Source: XN24 sp964413755 (GTDB lineage Bacteria; Pseudomonadota; Gammaproteobacteria; Steroidobacterales; XN24). Taken from it: a stretch of DNA of 6,922 bases. The notes under the pieces are model-generated. The model ran no database searches, was not told the origin of the DNA, and worked only from the letters and a program-made list of their open reading frames with translations. Below, piece after piece: positions 6,173 through 6,922 of this stretch (the first letter of the stretch is position 1; each line of letters opens with the position of its first letter). A program made the position numbers and the translations under genes. Location: contig CAYPTW010000118.1 of the NCBI GenBank assembly GCA_964413755.1, positions 1 to 6,922 on the forward strand. The letters run 5' to 3'.

Positions 6173-6922
6173 GCGCTTCCAGCCACTCCAGCACCCCACG
6201 CGGCTGGATCCCCAGTTCCGGAAAGCCCGGCCAGTCGCCGCGCGGCACGTTGTCGCGCGCCATCAGCACCACCTGGTCGTAGGTCAGCGGCGGGTTGGGC
6301 AGCAGGCCCATGAGCGTGCTGAGGAAGCGCCACAGCACCATCGGCATGGGCACGAGCAGGCGGCGCCGCTCATGCGCGGCGAGCACCCCCTGCACCAGTT
6401 CCCGATAGCTCAGGTTCTCGCCGCCGCCGAACTCGTACACCGGCGCCGGCGGCGCCTCGTTGCCGAGCAGGCGTGCCACGGCCTCGGCCAGGTCGTCGGC
6501 CAGCACCGGCGCCAGGCGCACGCGGCCGCTGCCGAACAGCGGCACCAGCGGCATGCGCGTGGCGAATTCCAGCCCGCCCAGCAACGCGTCACCGTCGCCG
6601 AACAGCACGCTGGGACGCAGGATCGCGGCGCCGTGGAAGGCCGAGCGCACCACTTCCTCGCCGCGCCAGCGGGCGCGCACGAACGGCGAGGGCGACTCCG
6701 GTTCCACGCCGAGACCCGAGACGTGCAGGAAGCGGCGCACATGCTGCGCCCCGGCGTGCTGCGCCAGGTCGGCGGCGCCGCGCACATGCACGTCCTGGAA
6801 ACTCGGCCCGCCGCGCTTCTCGACATACAGGCTGACCGCGTTCACCACTGCGTCGGCATTGCGCAAGGCCGGCGCGAAGCTGCCGGGGTCGGTGATGTCG
6901 GCGGCGACCAGCTCGATGGCGT
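6135..6922 (-). CDS. NDUFA9-like atypical short-chain dehydrogenase (NAD-dependent epimerase/dehydratase superfamily), 5' partial
   Basis: The frame runs from the window edge (first whole codon 6920-6918) to a TAG at 6137-6135, giving 261 visible residues. The TTG at 6866 is internal: the residues before it (AIELVAADITDPGSFAPA) are the expected third Rossmann strand and following helix. The N-terminal GxxGxxG motif lies outside the window. Visible landmarks, counted from the codon at 6866, are NADAVVNAVS (3-12), FLHVSGLG with the SDR-type Ser (46-53), ILRPSVLFGDGD, RLAPVLADDLAEAVARLL (substrate-side segment), YEFGGGENLSYREL, and LPNPPLTYDQVVLMARDNV near the C-terminus. The last is typical of NDUFA9-like proteins, which relate to the mitochondrial complex I accessory subunit; bacterial members are mostly uncharacterised. 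Where YxxxK is expected the protein has FVRAR (bases 6669-6683), so the canonical catalytic Tyr and Lys are both changed. A dehydrogenase or epimerase role is therefore uncertain, and NAD(P) binding with a structural or chaperone-like role is possible. Confidence 0.87.
   Translation of the reverse strand, partial: AIELVAADITDPGSFAPALRNADAVVNAVSLYVEKRGGPSFQDVHVRGAADLAQHAGAQHVRRFLHVSGLGVEPESPSPFVRARWRGEEVVRSAFHGAAILRPSVLFGDGDALLGGLEFATRMPLVPLFGSGRVRLAPVLADDLAEAVARLLGNEAPPAPVYEFGGGENLSYRELVQGVLAAHERRRLLVPMPMVLWRFLSTLMGLLPNPPLTYDQVVLMARDNVPRGDWPGFPELGIQPRGVLEWLEAPTPVPTAPGRDR

Noticed and set aside
4583..6199. A 538-codon open frame on the - strand opposite the antiporter gene
   Set aside because: Its translation is dominated by His, Gln, Glu, Arg, Ala and Gly with no recognisable fold, as expected for the complement of a high-GC gene. 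The + strand frame matches a known transporter family end to end.
6473..6835. A + strand frame opposite the SDR gene
   Set aside because: Arg/Ala/Pro-rich composition without motifs; the - strand frame matches the NDUFA9-like family.

Overview
The window is a very GC-rich stretch of bacterial chromosome. GC sits mainly in third codon positions, and GGC is the dominant glycine codon. Gene content (an autotransporter with a C-terminal beta-barrel, a KefB/KefC-type antiporter and an NDUFA9-like atypical SDR) points to a Gram-negative proteobacterium, most likely gamma or beta. The genus cannot be read from the sequence. Almost every base is coding: three genes run on the + strand, one on the - strand, and both window edges cut through a gene.

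Region 1 (1-3735, +) is the 3' part of a large autotransporter (type V secretion) gene. About two thirds of the visible protein is a glycine-rich passenger of ten modules, each ending in a variant of GIFAQS(I/V)GGGGG. A shorter series of beta-helix rungs follows, then a passenger-junction region, a lone cysteine pair, and a roughly 275-residue outer-membrane barrel. The 5' end with the signal peptide lies outside the window.

Region 2 (3773-6172, +) holds two closely spaced genes: an EcsC-family protein of unknown function, and 15 bp downstream a CPA2-family cation:proton antiporter with a C-terminal NAD-binding RCK domain. The 37-bp gap to the autotransporter shows no terminator, so transcription from upstream could reach both. 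Neither the promoter nor a functional link between the autotransporter and the other two can be shown.

Region 3 (6135-6922, -) is the 3' part of an atypical short-chain dehydrogenase of the NDUFA9-like type, lacking its N-terminal NAD(P)-binding motif because of the window edge. It converges on the antiporter gene and the two coding ends overlap by 38 bp. Its canonical YxxxK motif reads FxxxR.

No RNA genes, insertion sequences, CRISPR arrays, attachment sites or origins were seen. The most notable material is the modular autotransporter passenger; the other genes look like ordinary members of known families, and I found no convincing sign of a new multi-gene system.
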